From NCBI RefSeq assembly GCF_900112675.1, contig NZ_FOMQ01000006.1, positions 248,001 to 312,000 of the forward strand: 64,000 nt of DNA, in the 5' to 3' direction. This DNA is from Paracidovorax konjaci (GTDB taxonomy: Bacteria; Pseudomonadota; Gammaproteobacteria; Burkholderiales; Burkholderiaceae_C). The translations under genes and the position numbers were made by a program. Below, in pieces: positions 24,410 to 34,577 of the stretch (positions within the stretch are counted from its first letter, which is position 1; every line of letters begins with the position of its first letter). Under the pieces are notes generated by a model. It was not told the origin of the DNA and did no database searches. It worked only from the letters and a program-made list of their open reading frames with translations.

Positions 24410-26971
24410 ATGTCCACCATTCCGGTCGAGGTCCGCCTGGGAGCGGCCCCGCACAACCGCGAGGACGCGGTGCGCGCCGCCGGCGCGCTGCTGGCGCAGG
24501 CCGGCCACATCCAGCCCGCCTATGTCGACAGCCTGCTGCAGCGCGAGAAGGTGGCCAACACCTTCCTCGGCGAGGGGCTGGCCATTCCGCACGGCATGGT
24601 GGAGGACAAGCACCTCGTGCGCCGCACGGGCCTGGCGGTGCTGCAGGTGCCCGCGGGCGTGCGCTGGGGCGACGACGCCAAGCAGGCGCGGCTGGTGGTG
24701 GCGATCGCCGCGGCCTCCGACGAGCACATCCAGGTGCTGCGCCGGCTCACGCGCGTGATGCGCGACGGCGCGCTCATGCAGCGGCTGGCGACCACGGGCG
24801 ACGCGCAGGACATCGTGCGCGCCCTCACCGCCGATGCGCCGGCCGGCGAGCCGGGCGGCGGTGCGCAGGGCACGGCGCTCGAAGACTTTCCGCTGGGGCG
24901 CGAGCTGTCCCTCAACTACCCGAGCGGGCTGCATGCGCGGCCGGCCGGCGAATGGGCGCGCGTGGCCGGCCGCTTCCAGGCGCGCGTGCACGTGCGCTGC
25001 GGCGACACCGTGGCCGATGCCAAGAGCGTGGCCGCGCTGCTGGGCCTGGGCGCGGGGCGCGGCGCGCAGCTGCGGCTGTCGGCACAGGGGCCCGATGCGT
25101 CGGCGGCGCTCTCCACGCTGCACGCCACCATCGTGCGGCTGGGCGACGAAGAGGCGCGGCAGGCCGAGCTGTCGGCCGCGCGGCAGGCCCAGGCGCAGGG
25201 CCTGGGGCGCGAACTGGGCGACTGGCAGCCCGCGGCGCGGCACACGTTCACGGGCATCGCGGCCAGCCCGGGCCTCGTGGTGGGCACGCTGGTGCTCGCG
25301 GGCGAGACCGCGCTGGAGGTGGAAGACCGCTTCGCCTCGGTGGCGGCCGAGGCCGGCGCGCTGGACCGCGCGCTCGCCGCCGCGCAGGCGCAACTGGAAC
25401 AACTGGCCGCCGACGCGCGCGGCGCGGGCCGGGCCGAACAGGCGGGCATCTTCGGCGCGCACCAGGGCCTGCTGCAGGACGCCGAGCTGCTGCAGGCCGT
25501 GAGCCGCGCGGTGGTGCAGCGCCACGGCGCCGCCTGGGCGTGGCGCCATGCGCTGAACGAGCGCGTGGCCGCGCAGCGCGCGCTGCCCGACGCCACGCTG
25601 GCCGCGCGCGCGGCCGACCTGCAGGACGTGGGCGAACGCGTGCTGCGCCACCTGCTGGGCCGCGGCGACGAAGGCCGTGCGGGCGACGGCGACGCCTGGC
25701 CCGACGATGCCATCCTGCTGGCCGACGACATCTCGCCCTCGGTGGCTGCGCAGATCGACACCACGCGCGTGCGCGGCTTCTGCACCGCGCGCGGCGGCCC
25801 CACGGCGCACACCGCCATCCTGGCGCGCGCGCTCGGCCTGCCGGCCGTGGTGGCCGCCGGCCCGGGCGTGCTGCCCGCGCAGGGAGGCGCCGCGGGCCCG
25901 GCCCTGGCCGGCGCGGTGGCCATCCTGGACGGCTACCGCGGGCGCCTGTACGTGGCGCCCAGCGAGACGGCGCTGGTCGAGGCGCGCGAGCGCATGGAGC
26001 GCCTCGCGCGGCGGCAGGAGGAAGAGGCGCGCACGCGCCGCGAGCCCGCCACCACCACCGACGGCCACACGGTGGAGATCGCCGCCAACGTGAACCGCGC
26101 CGACCAGGCCACGAAAGCGCTGGAGGCCGGCGCCGAGGGCGTGGGCCTGATGCGCACCGAGTTCCTCTTTCTCGAACGCGACACCGTGCCGGACGAGGAC
26201 GACCAGTACGAGGCCTACCGCGCCATGGTGGAGGCCCTGCAGGGCCGGCCGCTGGTGGTGCGCACGCTCGACATCGGCGGCGACAAGCGCGTGCCGCACC
26301 TCGACCTGCCGGTGGAGGACAACCCCTTCCTCGGCGTGCGCGGCGCACGCCTCGCGCTGCGGCGCGACGATCTGCTGGTGCCGCAGCTGCGCGCGCTCTA
26401 CCGCGCCGCGCGCCACGGCCCGCTGCAGGTGATGTTCCCGATGATCAGCACCGTGGAGGAAGTGCGCACGCTGCGCGCGCGCATGGAAGCCGTGCGCGCC
26501 GAGCTGCGGGCGCCCGCCGTGCCGGTGGGCATCATGATCGAGGTGCCCTCCGCCGCGCTGATCGCCGACCGGCTCGCGGCGCACGTGGACTTCTTCTCGA
26601 TCGGCACCAACGACCTCACCCAGTACGTGCTGGCCGTGGACCGCCAGCACCCCGAGCTGGCCGGCATGGCCGACAGCCTGCACCCGGCGGTGCTGCGCCT
26701 CGTGGAGCGCACGGTGGCCGGCGCGCGGCTGCACGGGCGCTGGGTGGGCGTGTGCGGCGGGCTCGCGGGCGAACCGCTGGGAGCCGCGCTGCTCACGGGC
26801 CTGGGCGTCCAGGAGCTGAGCATGAGCACCGGCGACATCGGCACCGTCAAGGCGCTGCTGCGCCGCCACTCGCTGGCCGAACTGCAGGGCCTGGCGCGCC
26901 GCGCGCTGGAAGTGGACACCGCCGACGAAGTGCGCGCGCTGGGCGCGGAGTTGCACCCCGCCGCCCAATGA
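24410..26971 (+). CDS. fruB: Fructose PTS multiphosphoryl transfer protein (EIIA-HPr-EI)
   Basis: An 853-residue fusion carrying the whole soluble phosphorelay. The EIIA-Fru domain (residues about 1-145) has the phosphorylated His61 in LAIPHGM. The HPr domain (about 160-250) has His175 in PSGLHARPAG. The EI domain (about 275-853) has His467 in GGPTAHTAILARALG, the PEP-binding ANVNRADQA...LMRTEFLF, and the C-terminal TNDLTQYVLAVDR. EI takes phosphate from PEP and passes it within the protein to FruA. The ATG at 24410 has CAGGAG upstream and lies after O2; the frame could open at 24374, but that ATG is inside the operator. It is the first gene of fruBKA. Confidence 0.95.
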   Translation: MSTIPVEVRLGAAPHNREDAVRAAGALLAQAGHIQPAYVDSLLQREKVANTFLGEGLAIPHGMVEDKHLVRRTGLAVLQVPAGVRWGDDAKQARLVVAIAAASDEHIQVLRRLTRVMRDGALMQRLATTGDAQDIVRALTADAPAGEPGGGAQGTALEDFPLGRELSLNYPSGLHARPAGEWARVAGRFQARVHVRCGDTVADAKSVAALLGLGAGRGAQLRLSAQGPDASAALSTLHATIVRLGDEEARQAELSAARQAQAQGLGRELGDWQPAARHTFTGIAASPGLVVGTLVLAGETALEVEDRFASVAAEAGALDRALAAAQAQLEQLAADARGAGRAEQAGIFGAHQGLLQDAELLQAVSRAVVQRHGAAWAWRHALNERVAAQRALPDATLAARAADLQDVGERVLRHLLGRGDEGRAGDGDAWPDDAILLADDISPSVAAQIDTTRVRGFCTARGGPTAHTAILARALGLPAVVAAGPGVLPAQGGAAGPALAGAVAILDGYRGRLYVAPSETALVEARERMERLARRQEEEARTRREPATTTDGHTVEIAANVNRADQATKALEAGAEGVGLMRTEFLFLERDTVPDEDDQYEAYRAMVEALQGRPLVVRTLDIGGDKRVPHLDLPVEDNPFLGVRGARLALRRDDLLVPQLRALYRAARHGPLQVMFPMISTVEEVRTLRARMEAVRAELRAPAVPVGIMIEVPSAALIADRLAAHVDFFSIGTNDLTQYVLAVDRQHPELAGMADSLHPAVLRLVERTVAGARLHGRWVGVCGGLAGEPLGAALLTGLGVQELSMSTGDIGTVKALLRRHSLAELQGLARRALEVDTADEVRALGAELHPAAQ

Positions 26972-26991
26972 CCGGAGGTTGTATGTCAATC

Positions 26992-27048
26992 GCTATAAAA
27001 ATCATAGCTAACTATTCAATGGAATCGGCGGCATGCGCCGTTTTTCAT
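26992..27048 (+). repeat. Dispersed hairpin repeat, copy B
   Basis: Arms GCTAT (26992-26996) and ATAGC (27004-27008) with a 7-nt loop precede ACTATTCAATGGAATCGG and CGGCATGCGCCG. It fills the 99-nt gap between fruB and fruK. The hairpin could affect transcript stability between the two genes. Confidence 0.75.
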
Positions 27049-27070
27049 TCCGATCTTGCGGAGGTGTGCC

Positions 27071-28066
27071 ATGGCTGAGCCATCCATCCCGCGCGTCTTC
27101 ACCGTCACGCTCAACCCGGCCATCGACCACACGGTGCGCGTGCCTGCGCTGGTGCCGGGCAGCGTGCACCGCGCTCTGGGCCAGCAGGTGGAGGCCGGCG
27201 GCAAGGGCGTGGGCGTGGCGGCCGTGCTGGCGGCGCTGGGTGTGCCCGCCACGGCCACCGGTTGGCTGGGCGCGGACAACGATGCCGTGTTCGCCGCCGC
27301 CTTCGCCGCGCGCGGCATCGCCGACGGCATGCTGCGCCTGCCGGGCGCCACGCGCACCAACATCAAGATCGCCGATGCCGGGCGCGGCGACTCCACCGAC
27401 ATCAACCTGCCGGGCCTGGCGCTGGAGCCCGAAGCCCTGGCGCGTGCCGAGGCCGACCTGTGCGCGCGGCTGCAGGCGCAGGTGCGCGCGGGCGACTGGT
27501 GCGAGCTGGCCGGCAGCCTGCCGCCCGGCGCCGATGCGGCGGTGTGGGAGCGCCTGGCGCGCGCCCTGGCCGCGCGCGGCGCGCACCTGGCCATCGACAC
27601 GGGCGGCGCGGTGCTCGGGCAACTGCTGCGCGCGCTGGCCGACCCGGCGCGGGGCGCCGTGGTGCCGGTGGCCTTCATCAAACCCAACCGGGCCGAACTG
27701 GAAGAGCTGGCCGGCCGCGCGCTGCCCACGCTCGCCGATGTGGCCGGTGCCGCGCGCGCACTCTGCCGCGACCACGGCGTGCGGCAGGTGGCCGTGTCGC
27801 TGGGCGGCGAGGGCGCGGTGATCGCCACCGCCACCGGCTGCTGGCATGCCGCCGCGCCGCGCGTGCCCGTCGCCACCACGGTGGGCGCGGGCGATGCGCT
27901 CGTGGCCGGCACGCTCGCCGCCCTGTCGCGGGGGCAGGCCATGCCCGGCGCCGCCACCTTCGGCATGGCCTGCGCGGCCGCGCGCATCCAGCGCATCGCG
28001 CCGGGCCTGCCGCCGCGCGCCGAGGTCGATGCGCTGGCGGCCGCCATCGCGGCCACGCCGCTGTAA
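27071..28066 (+). CDS. fruK: 1-phosphofructokinase
   Basis: A 331-residue PfkB-family sugar kinase that phosphorylates fructose 1-phosphate (made by FruA) to fructose 1,6-bisphosphate. The N-terminal TLNPAIDHTVRV and GGKGVGVAAVLAALG match the substrate-binding signature. FIKPNRAELEEL follows, and the C-terminal VPVATTVGAGDALVAGTLAAL carries the catalytic Asp in GAGD. Length is typical. The ATG at 27071 is preceded by GGAGG; the frame upstream to 27056 is spurious. It sits between fruB and fruA, separated from fruB by repeat copy B and from fruA by 21 nt. Confidence 0.95.
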   Translation: MAEPSIPRVFTVTLNPAIDHTVRVPALVPGSVHRALGQQVEAGGKGVGVAAVLAALGVPATATGWLGADNDAVFAAAFAARGIADGMLRLPGATRTNIKIADAGRGDSTDINLPGLALEPEALARAEADLCARLQAQVRAGDWCELAGSLPPGADAAVWERLARALAARGAHLAIDTGGAVLGQLLRALADPARGAVVPVAFIKPNRAELEELAGRALPTLADVAGAARALCRDHGVRQVAVSLGGEGAVIATATGCWHAAAPRVPVATTVGAGDALVAGTLAALSRGQAMPGAATFGMACAAARIQRIAPGLPPRAEVDALAAAIAATPL

Positions 28067-28087
28067 AGCAACACAGGAGACATTCCC

Positions 28088-29869
28088 ATGGCCCAACTCA
28101 TCGCCATCGCCGCCAGCCGCTCCGGCCCGGCGCACAGCTTCCTGGTGGCCGAAGCGCTGCGCGCCGCCGCAGGGGCGCTCGGCCACCGCATCGCGCTCAG
28201 CGTGCACAGCAGCCTGGGCACGCAGGGCGGATTCAGCGACACCGAACTGGCGGGCGCCGCGGTGGTCATCGTCGCCGCCGACATGGCGGTGGACCGCCAG
28301 GACCTGCTGGGCACCGCCACCGCGCCCGTGCACGAGGCCTCCCCGGCCGACGTGCTGGCCGATGCGGAGCGCGTGGTGCGCGGCGCGCTGGCGCGCGCGG
28401 GCGGGCCGGCCGCCGTGCCCGCGAATGCGGCTGCCCCGGCCCCCTCCACCGGTGCGGGCGGGGCGTCCGGCGGGCCGCTGCGCATCGTCGCCATCACCTC
28501 CTGCCCCACGGGCGTGGCGCACACCTTCATGGCGGCCGAGGCGCTGGAGCAGGGCGCCCGCGCGCTGGGCCATGCGATCAAGGTGGAGACGCAGGGCTCC
28601 GTGGGCGCGCAGAACGCGCTCACGCCCGAAGACATCGCCGCGGCCGACCTCGTCGTGATCGCGGCCGACACCCAGGTCAACCGCGACCGCTTCGCGGGCA
28701 AGCGGCTGCACGCCACGGGCACCAAGGCCGCCATCCACGACGCGGCCGCCGTGATCGCCGAGGCGCGCGCGAGCGCCGCCGTCTGGGGCGGCCGCACCGC
28801 CACCGACGCGGCGGCGGCCCCTGCACCCGCGCGGCGCGAAGCCGCAGGCGCCTACAAGCACCTGATGACGGGCGTGTCGTTCATGCTGCCCTTCGTGGTG
28901 GCGGGCGGCCTGCTGATCGCGCTGGCCTTCGCGCTCGGCGGCATCTACGTGTACGACGACGCGCACAAGGGCACGCTCGGCTGGGTGCTGTTCCAGGTGG
29001 GCGCCAAGGCGGGCTTCGCGCTCATGCTGCCGGCGCTGGCGGGCTACATCGCCTACTCCATCGCCGACCGGCCCGGCATCGCGCCCGGCATGATCGGCGG
29101 CCTGCTCGCGGGCACCGTGGGCGCGGGCTTCCTGGGCGCCATCGCGGCGGGGTTCATCGCAGGCTATGCGGTGCACTGGCTCAACCGCTTCATCCGGCTG
29201 CCGCGCGGGCTGGAGGGCCTCAAGCCCGTGCTCATCCTGCCGCTGCTGGGCGCGGCCATCGTGGGCGTGCTCATGATGATGGTGATCGGCACGCCCATGG
29301 CCGCGGTGATGGGCGCGCTTACCGAATGGCTCAAGGGCCTGCAGACCGGCAGCGCGGTGCTGCTGGGCATCGTGCTCGGCGGCATGATGGCCGTGGACAT
29401 GGGCGGGCCGGTCAACAAGGCGGCCTACGTGTTCTCGACCACGCTCATCGCGAGCGGCGTGGCCAACCCCATGGCCGCCACCATGGCGGCCGGCATGACG
29501 CCGCCACTGGGCATCGCCATCGCCTGCTGGCTGTTCCGGACCCGCTTCTCGGCCGAGGAGCGCGAGGCCTCCAAGGCCTCGGCCGTGCTGGGGCTGGCCT
29601 TCATCACCGAAGGCGCCATCCCCTTCGTGGCGCGCGATCCGCTGCGCGTGATCCCGGCCTGCGTGCTGGGCTCGGCCGTGGCGGGCGGCCTCTCGATGGC
29701 CTGGAACATCGGCCTGCAGGCGCCGCACGGCGGCGTCTTCGTGCTGGCCATCCCGAACGCGGTCAACCACGTGCTGCTCTACGCGGCCGCGATCGCGGCC
29801 GGCTCGGTGGTGACGGCGCTGGCACTGGGGCTGTTCAAGAAGAAACTGCCGGCGGCCGCGGCGGCCTGA
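28088..29869 (+). CDS. fruA: Fructose PTS permease EIIB'BC
   Basis: A 593-residue fructose-specific permease that phosphorylates fructose at C1 during import. Three parts are visible: a degenerate EIIB' (residues 1-110, where the phospho-cysteine loop reads AASRSGPAHSF and lacks Cys); a functional EIIB (about 130-225) with Cys139 in ITSCPTGVAHTFMAAEAL; and EIIC (about 255-590), a multi-span membrane domain with ITEGAIPFVARDPLRVIP and the GGPVNKAAY loop. Phosphate flows from FruB to Cys139. It is the last gene of fruBKA; the convergent diguanylate cyclase gene ends 31 nt beyond its stop. Confidence 0.95.
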   Translation: MAQLIAIAASRSGPAHSFLVAEALRAAAGALGHRIALSVHSSLGTQGGFSDTELAGAAVVIVAADMAVDRQDLLGTATAPVHEASPADVLADAERVVRGALARAGGPAAVPANAAAPAPSTGAGGASGGPLRIVAITSCPTGVAHTFMAAEALEQGARALGHAIKVETQGSVGAQNALTPEDIAAADLVVIAADTQVNRDRFAGKRLHATGTKAAIHDAAAVIAEARASAAVWGGRTATDAAAAPAPARREAAGAYKHLMTGVSFMLPFVVAGGLLIALAFALGGIYVYDDAHKGTLGWVLFQVGAKAGFALMLPALAGYIAYSIADRPGIAPGMIGGLLAGTVGAGFLGAIAAGFIAGYAVHWLNRFIRLPRGLEGLKPVLILPLLGAAIVGVLMMMVIGTPMAAVMGALTEWLKGLQTGSAVLLGIVLGGMMAVDMGGPVNKAAYVFSTTLIASGVANPMAATMAAGMTPPLGIAIACWLFRTRFSAEEREASKASAVLGLAFITEGAIPFVARDPLRVIPACVLGSAVAGGLSMAWNIGLQAPHGGVFVLAIPNAVNHVLLYAAAIAAGSVVTALALGLFKKKLPAAAAA

Positions 29870-29900
29870 GGTCGCCGGGGGCCTGTCCACCCCGCCAGGG

Positions 29901-31067
29901 TCATGCGTCCGGCGCGTCCAGCCGGCACAGGCACCCGCGCCCGCGGCGCTTGGCTTCGTACAGGGCGGCGTCGGCGCGCGCCATCACGTCCGACAGGTGG
30001 GTGGCGGCAGGCGTGGGCGCGTGCCAATCCAGCGTGGTGGCGCCCGCGCTGTAGCCGATGGTGAAACCCAGGGTCTCGGGGCCTTCGGCGGCCAGGCGTG
30101 CCCGCAGGCGGCGGTCGAAATGCCAGGCCGCGTCCACGCCGGGTTCGTGCGAGAGCAGCACGCCGAACTCCTCGCCGCCCATGCGCGCCACGATGTCGCT
30201 GGCGCGCGCCGTCTCGCGCAGCAGCCGCGCGAACAGCACCAGCGCACGGTCGCCCGCGGCATGGCCGTGCGCATCGTTGACCTGCTTGAAATGGTCCACG
30301 TCCACCATGAGCGCGGTGAGCGGCTGGCGCTGGCGCAGCGCATGGGCGAGCATCGCGCGGCCCTGGCTGTCGAAGCCGCGGCGGTTCAGCAGGGCCGTGA
30401 GCGCATCGGTGGTGGCCAGGGCGCGCAGCTTTTCCTCGGCTTCGGTGCGCCAGGCCACGAGCAGCGCGACCATGCCGAGCACCAGCGTGACGTTGGCCGC
30501 GAGGGCGGCGCCGATGTTCACCGGATGGGGCGTGCGAAAGCTCGGGTAGGCATCGGTGAAAGCGCCCAGCACGCCGCGCGCCGCGGTGAAGCCGGCCATG
30601 GTGACCAGGCAGGCGCACAGCAGCAGCCGCCAGCGCAGCGGCGAGGGCCGCAGCGGCGCGAGGGTGGCGCGGGCCACGGTGGCGATCAGCACGGCCAGCA
30701 GCAGGTTGGACCAGCCCACGCGGAAGGCGTAGTGCCCGAACCCGAGCGTGTAGCCCAGCGGGATCGCGGCCGCCAGCCAGGGCAGCCAGCGTCGTCCGGG
30801 GCGCGGCCCCAGCCATTCGGACAGCGCCGCGAACAGTGCCCACTGGGCCGCGGCCGTGCAGGCGATGGAAAGCGTGGAGAGCGCCCGGTCCCAGGCATGC
30901 GAGGAGGCGATGATGGCCGCCCACGACAGCGCCTGCAGCCCGATGCTGGCCTGCGCGCAGCGCGCGGCCCGGCTCACGCCGCGGCCCATGATGAGCGGCA
31001 GCGCCAGCGAGAGCATGAGCAGGTTGGTGGCCGTGACGGCCAGCAGCGTGACGAAATCCAGCGCCAT
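29901..31067 (-). CDS. Membrane-bound diguanylate cyclase (GGDEF)
   Basis: A 388-residue protein with about six to eight transmembrane segments in residues 1-205 and a C-terminal GGDEF domain (about 215-380). The active site reads GGEEF, the substrate-binding VDVDHFKQVND is intact, and the DALT..LNRRGFD entry is standard. It should make cyclic di-GMP from GTP at the inner membrane. No RxxD inhibitory site precedes GGEEF; RMGGEEFG is preceded by ASDIVA, so product feedback may be weak. The ATG at 31067 begins the first hydrophobic segment. The sensing domain is of unknown type with no conserved ligand motif seen. Confidence 0.9.
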   Translation of the reverse strand: MALDFVTLLAVTATNLLMLSLALPLIMGRGVSRAARCAQASIGLQALSWAAIIASSHAWDRALSTLSIACTAAAQWALFAALSEWLGPRPGRRWLPWLAAAIPLGYTLGFGHYAFRVGWSNLLLAVLIATVARATLAPLRPSPLRWRLLLCACLVTMAGFTAARGVLGAFTDAYPSFRTPHPVNIGAALAANVTLVLGMVALLVAWRTEAEEKLRALATTDALTALLNRRGFDSQGRAMLAHALRQRQPLTALMVDVDHFKQVNDAHGHAAGDRALVLFARLLRETARASDIVARMGGEEFGVLLSHEPGVDAAWHFDRRLRARLAAEGPETLGFTIGYSAGATTLDWHAPTPAATHLSDVMARADAALYEAKRRGRGCLCRLDAPDA

Positions 31068-31129
31068 GGGGCCGGGCGGGTGTGCGGGGCGGGGGCGCGC
31101 ACCAACGGTGCGGCCGCGCGCCGCTGGGG

Positions 31130-32611
31130 TTATTGGAAAGCCACTTCCGCGAAGCTGCGCAGCTTGCGGCTGTGCAGCCGGCTCACGCCGCCCGCGCGCA
31201 GGATGTCGATGGCGCGCATGCCGATGCGCAGGTGCTGGTCCACGCGCTCGCGGTAGAAGTGGTTGGCCATGCCGGGCAGCTTGATCTCGCCGTGCAGGGG
31301 CTTGTCGGACACGCACAGCAGGGTGCCGTAGGGCACGCGGAAGCGGAAGCCGTTGGCCGCGATGGTGGCGCTTTCCATGTCCAGCGCCACGGCGCGGCTC
31401 TGGCTGAAGCGGCGCTGGGGCATGTTGTCGGGCAGCAGCTCCCAGTTGCGGTTGTCGGTGCTGGCCACGGTGCCGGTGCGCATGAAGCGCTTGAGGTCGG
31501 CCTCGGGCACCTGGGTGACGTCGGCCACGGCCTGCTGCAGCGCGAGCTGGATCTCGGCCAGCGCCGGGATGGGCACCCACAGCGGCAGTTCCTCGTCGAG
31601 CACGTGGTCCTCGCGCACGTAGGCGTGGGCCAGCACGTAGTCGCCCAGTTGCTGGCTGTTGCGCAGGCCCGCGCAGTGGCCCAGCATCATCCAGGCATGC
31701 GGGCGCAGCACGGCGATGTGGTCGGTGATGGTCTTGGCGTTGGACGGCCCCACGCCGATGTTGACCATGGTGGTGCCGCTGCGGTCCGCGCGCACCAGGT
31801 GGTAGGCGGGCATCTGCGGCAGCCGGGGGGGCGGCAGGCCGAGTTCGTCGCCGGCCTGCGGAGGCAGGCCCGTGCGGCGCGTGACGACGTTGCCGGGCTC
31901 GATGAAGGCGATGTATTCGCTGTCGGGCCTGGCCATCTCGGCATGGCCCAGGCGCACGAATTCGTCGATGTAGAACTGGTAGTTGGTGAACAGCACGAAG
32001 TTCTGGAACCACTCGGGCGCCGTGCCCGTGTAGTGGCGCAGACGGTGCAGCGAATAGTCCACGCGCGGCGCGGTGAAGAGCGACAGCGGCTGCGCCTCGC
32101 CCGGGCGCGGGCTCCAGGTGCCGTTGGCGATGCCGTCGTCCATGGCGGCCAGGTCGGGCAGGTCGAACACGTCGCGCATGAGCATGCGGCGCTGGGCGGA
32201 GAGCGATCCCTCGATGTGGTCGTGCTCGGCGAACGAGAAGTGGATCGGGATGGGCTGGTTGCTGATGCCCACCTCCAGTTCGACGTTGTGGCTGGCGCGC
32301 AGCAGGCGGAACTGCTCGGCGTAGTAGCGCGCGAACAGGTCGGGCCGGGTGAGCGTGGTCTCGTAGCGGCCGGGGCCTTCGACGAAGCCGTAGGCGAGCT
32401 GCGTGGCCGCGCGCGCCACGGTGCTGGTCTGCACCCGCACGAAGGGGTAGAAGGCCCGCACATGGCCGTTCGGCGTCTCGCCCGACACGAAGCGCTGCAT
32501 GGCCTCGCGCAGGTGGCCGATCTGCTGCTGGTAGATGCGCTGCACCTGGGCCAGGGCGTCGGCGGGGTCGGTGTGGAAGGTGGGCTCGGTGAATTCGGGT
32601 ATCTGGGCCAT
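31130..32611 (-). CDS. amn: AMP nucleosidase
   Basis: A 493-residue AMP nucleosidase that hydrolyses AMP to adenine and ribose 5-phosphate, adjusting the adenylate pool. The N-terminal domain (residues about 15-170) includes FYPFVRVQTSTVAR; the C-terminal nucleoside-phosphorylase-like catalytic domain (about 260-490) includes MVNIGVGPSNAKTITDHIAVLRPHAWMMLGHC and VALDMESATIAANGFRFRVPYGTLLCVSDKP with the catalytic Asp in SDKP. The ATG at 32611 gives the family N-terminus; a longer frame upstream overlaps dbpA and is a shadow. It is divergent from dbpA with 63 nt between starts. Confidence 0.95.
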   Translation of the reverse strand: MAQIPEFTEPTFHTDPADALAQVQRIYQQQIGHLREAMQRFVSGETPNGHVRAFYPFVRVQTSTVARAATQLAYGFVEGPGRYETTLTRPDLFARYYAEQFRLLRASHNVELEVGISNQPIPIHFSFAEHDHIEGSLSAQRRMLMRDVFDLPDLAAMDDGIANGTWSPRPGEAQPLSLFTAPRVDYSLHRLRHYTGTAPEWFQNFVLFTNYQFYIDEFVRLGHAEMARPDSEYIAFIEPGNVVTRRTGLPPQAGDELGLPPPRLPQMPAYHLVRADRSGTTMVNIGVGPSNAKTITDHIAVLRPHAWMMLGHCAGLRNSQQLGDYVLAHAYVREDHVLDEELPLWVPIPALAEIQLALQQAVADVTQVPEADLKRFMRTGTVASTDNRNWELLPDNMPQRRFSQSRAVALDMESATIAANGFRFRVPYGTLLCVSDKPLHGEIKLPGMANHFYRERVDQHLRIGMRAIDILRAGGVSRLHSRKLRSFAEVAFQ

Positions 32612-32660
32612 GGGCGTATTGTCCACGCCCCGCGTGGCAGTGGCCGCGGCGGCCGGGCCG

Positions 32661-32667
32661 GGATAAT
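32661..32667 (+). promoter_or_regulatory. Candidate -10 box of dbpA (possibly leaderless)
   Basis: GGATAAT ends 7 nt before the dbpA ATG (32675), so transcription would begin at or next to the start codon. The same spacing is seen with GACAAT before the midA GTG at 58467. No convincing -35 is visible. Confidence 0.35.
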
Positions 32668-32674
32668 CGCGCCC

Positions 32675-34102
<1,428 letters not shown>

Positions 34103-34222
34103 CGCGGTGCCGCGCACTGCCGCCGCTGGCGGCGGTGGTGGTGCGCCGGCCGTGCCTGGGCGGGCGCATGCCGCGCGGCTGAACGGGCCCGGCCGCCTCG
34201 GCGGGGCGCTGCCCGGCCTCAG

Positions 34223-34487
34223 AACGTGTTCACGATCTCGCAGGGGTCGCGTTGGAGCGCAATCGGGATGAGTGGATGCTTCGGATGCGCCGCATGGGCC
34301 TGTGCCCATGCAAGCAGCCGGGGCGTCCAATCGCCCGATTTCGCTCCAACCCGAAGGGCAGTGGAGTGTGCGGGCGGTCTGCGGCGTTGCGGCGCTTGCC
34401 AATAGCCGAGCTATTGGCGGCGCACCGCGCCTTGCATCCCATCCCGCACACTCCACTGCGCGACCCCCGGGAGATCGTGAACACGTT
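34223..34487. mobile_element. MITE-like palindromic element with 5-bp target duplication
   Basis: A 265-bp element with terminal inverted repeats of about 29 bp (AACGTGTTCACGATCTC at the left, its exact reverse complement at the right, continuing with 2 mismatches to 34251 and from 34459). It is flanked by the direct repeat CTCAG (34218-34222 and 34488-34492). Nested hairpins fill the interior: 34251-34267 with 34334-34350 (16 of 17), 34292-34299 with 34304-34311 (8 of 8), 34358-34374 with 34443-34459 (17 of 17), and 34398-34406 with 34410-34418 (9 of 9). It contains no coding sequence of its own, so any transposase acts in trans. It occupies most of the 475-nt gap between dbpA and the GntR gene. 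Confidence 0.8.
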
Positions 34488-34577
34488 CTCAGGACTTTCC
34501 CGGAGAGGGCCCTGCTTTCCGGCCATCTGCGCCGCGCGCTCGGCTAGACTCCAAAGTCATCTAGAGGAGTAGATCTG

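Noticed and set aside
24362-26989. An 875-codon minus-strand open frame opposite fruB
   Set aside because: It is a shadow of fruB caused by codon bias; its composition is not protein-like and no ribosome-binding site is present.
27008-29890. A 960-codon minus-strand open frame opposite fruK and fruA
   Set aside because: The frame is a high-G+C shadow: His/Arg/Gly-rich translation with no domain, opposite two genes of certain identity.
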